Under the pieces are notes generated by a model. It worked only from the letters and a program-made list of their open reading frames with translations. It had not been told where the DNA came from and ran no database searches. 6,573 bases of DNA, from NCBI GenBank assembly GCA_046153915.1, contig JBJXFC010000389.1, positions 1-6,573 of the forward strand, in the 5' to 3' direction. Shown piece after piece: positions 5,668 to 6,573 of the stretch (position 1 is the first letter of the stretch; each line of letters starts with the position of its first letter). The translations under genes were made by a program, and so were the position numbers. The stretch is from JANNVZ01 sp046153915. Its GTDB lineage: Bacteria; Bacteroidota; Bacteroidia; Flavobacteriales_D; Sanyastnellaceae.

Positions 5668-6573
5668 TTAATTTCTCTTTTCGCAATAGTGCTGAACTCC
5701 TTTTTTGCCGGCCTCAATCAAAGCCTGTTTTTGATCGGTGCTGAGTTTCTTGACTTTGGGTCCAATCTTACAGTCCTCAATGGAAATTGTTCTTTCCCAA
5801 TCCTCTGGCTTCAAATCAGTTCGATTCATAGTTTCTTTGATGATATAGTAGAATGCCTGAATGTAATTGGAAAGATCACCGGTTTCCTGATACGCTAGTT
5901 CTCCTGTAGTTTGGTCGTTTTCAATTTGTTCGGCTGTGTCGATGCGCAGACCAAGTGTTTCATTCAAGGGGAAGTGGTCAAAATAATCGATCATAAAATT
6001 GGCGGTGATACCTCCATCGGCGCAAAGGTTATGCTCTGTGGTGACTTGTGATTTCTCCACAACTATTCCATGCTTATCGATCGCAACGGGCTCAAAATAA
6101 AGCGGTACGGCCATGCTGGCGTGCACCGCATCTGCAATGCGCATATGTGGATACGATTCTGTGGAGAAATAAAGTGTGCGCTGGTGGTTGAGGCTTGTAG
6201 CAGCTATCACCAGATTTTTGAAGTTGGTATGACTTTCAGCGAGTTGACTTAATTCTAAGAATGTCAGATTGCGGTTTCCGGTTTTGGCTTCAATGTGATC
6301 TTCGAGCCAACTAAGCAACTCGTCGCCGGGGTAATAGCCCAATTCGTTTTTTAATCTGTACAATCCACCGATGATGCCCCATTTGCCGTCGTTGAACTGA
6401 CCGAAATTCGTATTGCCTATTACCTCGTAAATTTCAGTTGGTGTATATCCCACACTGTAAAAACAAGCTGTTATGGCTCCGCTCGAAGTGCCACCCATGG
6501 TTTCAACGGAAGAAAGTATTCCCGCATTTTCCAGCTCCATCAAAGCACCGCAATAGGCGATACCGCGAATTCC
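5668..6573 (-). CDS. Patatin-like phospholipase / acyl hydrolase (5' end outside window)
   Basis: The frame is open from the right edge to TAA at 5668-5670, giving 302 codons before the stop; the true start lies beyond 6573. The first visible residues, GIRGIAYCGALMELENAG, are the end of the glycine-rich oxyanion-hole motif (GGGxRG) plus the first helix of a patatin domain. The TTG at 6541-6543 and ATG at 6538-6540 are therefore internal. The nucleophile elbow is GTSSG with the catalytic Ser encoded at 6484-6486. The partner Asp is in CADGG, encoded at 6016-6018. HASMAVPLYFEPV between them is the usual patatin segment around the active site. The family hydrolyses acyl chains of phospholipids or other lipids with this Ser-Asp dyad. 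No signal peptide can be judged because the N-terminus is missing. The C-terminal tail is a charged, helical KKLSTDQKQALIEAGKKG. The substrate is unknown, and no immunity or secretion gene is nearby to suggest an effector. Confidence 0.92.
   Translation of the reverse strand, partial: GIRGIAYCGALMELENAGILSSVETMGGTSSGAITACFYSVGYTPTEIYEVIGNTNFGQFNDGKWGIIGGLYRLKNELGYYPGDELLSWLEDHIEAKTGNRNLTFLELSQLAESHTNFKNLVIAATSLNHQRTLYFSTESYPHMRIADAVHASMAVPLYFEPVAIDKHGIVVEKSQVTTEHNLCADGGITANFMIDYFDHFPLNETLGLRIDTAEQIENDQTTGELAYQETGDLSNYIQAFYYIIKETMNRTDLKPEDWERTISIEDCKIGPKVKKLSTDQKQALIEAGKKGVQHYCEKRN

Noticed and set aside
6538..6543. TTG or ATG at the patatin right end as the true start
   Set aside because: Starting there would remove the GxRG oxyanion-hole motif, which is intact in the open frame up to the window edge.

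Overview
The window looks like chromosomal DNA of a member of the Bacteroidota. The evidence is the protein families: a Bacteroidota-style polyisoprenyl-phosphate sugar-1-phosphate transferase, a short DoxX membrane protein, and a lipoprotein with an N-terminal Ser/Asn-rich stretch of a kind common in this phylum. Clear Shine-Dalgarno sequences are also absent upstream of the starts, and base composition is moderately AT-rich. The order or genus cannot be told from the sequence alone.

Layout. The left edge (1-404, + strand) holds the last 133 codons of a conserved soluble protein of uncertain function. Everything else is on the - strand and reads from right to left: a patatin-like phospholipase whose 5' end lies beyond the right edge (5668-6573), a 229-bp gap with a 12-bp perfect palindrome and a small hairpin, a 289-aa lipoprotein (4569-5438), a 179-bp imperfect inverted-repeat element filling most of the next gap (4391-4569), then a likely three-gene operon: sugar-1-phosphate transferase (2943-4355), DoxX-like membrane protein (2494-2910), and a 692-aa secreted, C-terminally membrane-anchored protein of unknown function (401-2479). 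The + strand gene and this last gene run tail to tail and share the bases TTAA for their two stop codons.

How the genes may work together. The sugar transferase would start a lipid-linked glycan on the inner face of the cytoplasmic membrane. The DoxX protein and the anchored unknown protein follow it closely enough to be co-transcribed. No glycosyltransferase, flippase or polymerase is visible here, so this is a stand-alone initiating enzyme rather than a polysaccharide cluster. The patatin and the lipoprotein are envelope-related or lipid-related by family but have no visible functional link to the operon.

Most interesting. (1) The 4391-4569 element has two diverged inverted arms, each ending in a 7-bp hairpin, with compensatory base changes between the two hairpins. 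This resembles a REP doublet (BIME-like element) or MITE and begins exactly at the last base of the lipoprotein stop codon. (2) A canonical A-AAA-AAG slippery heptamer sits directly on the DoxX stop codon, and a -1 slip there enters the frame of the downstream unknown gene. (3) The 692-aa anchored protein has an unrecognised fold and is more AT-rich than its neighbours.
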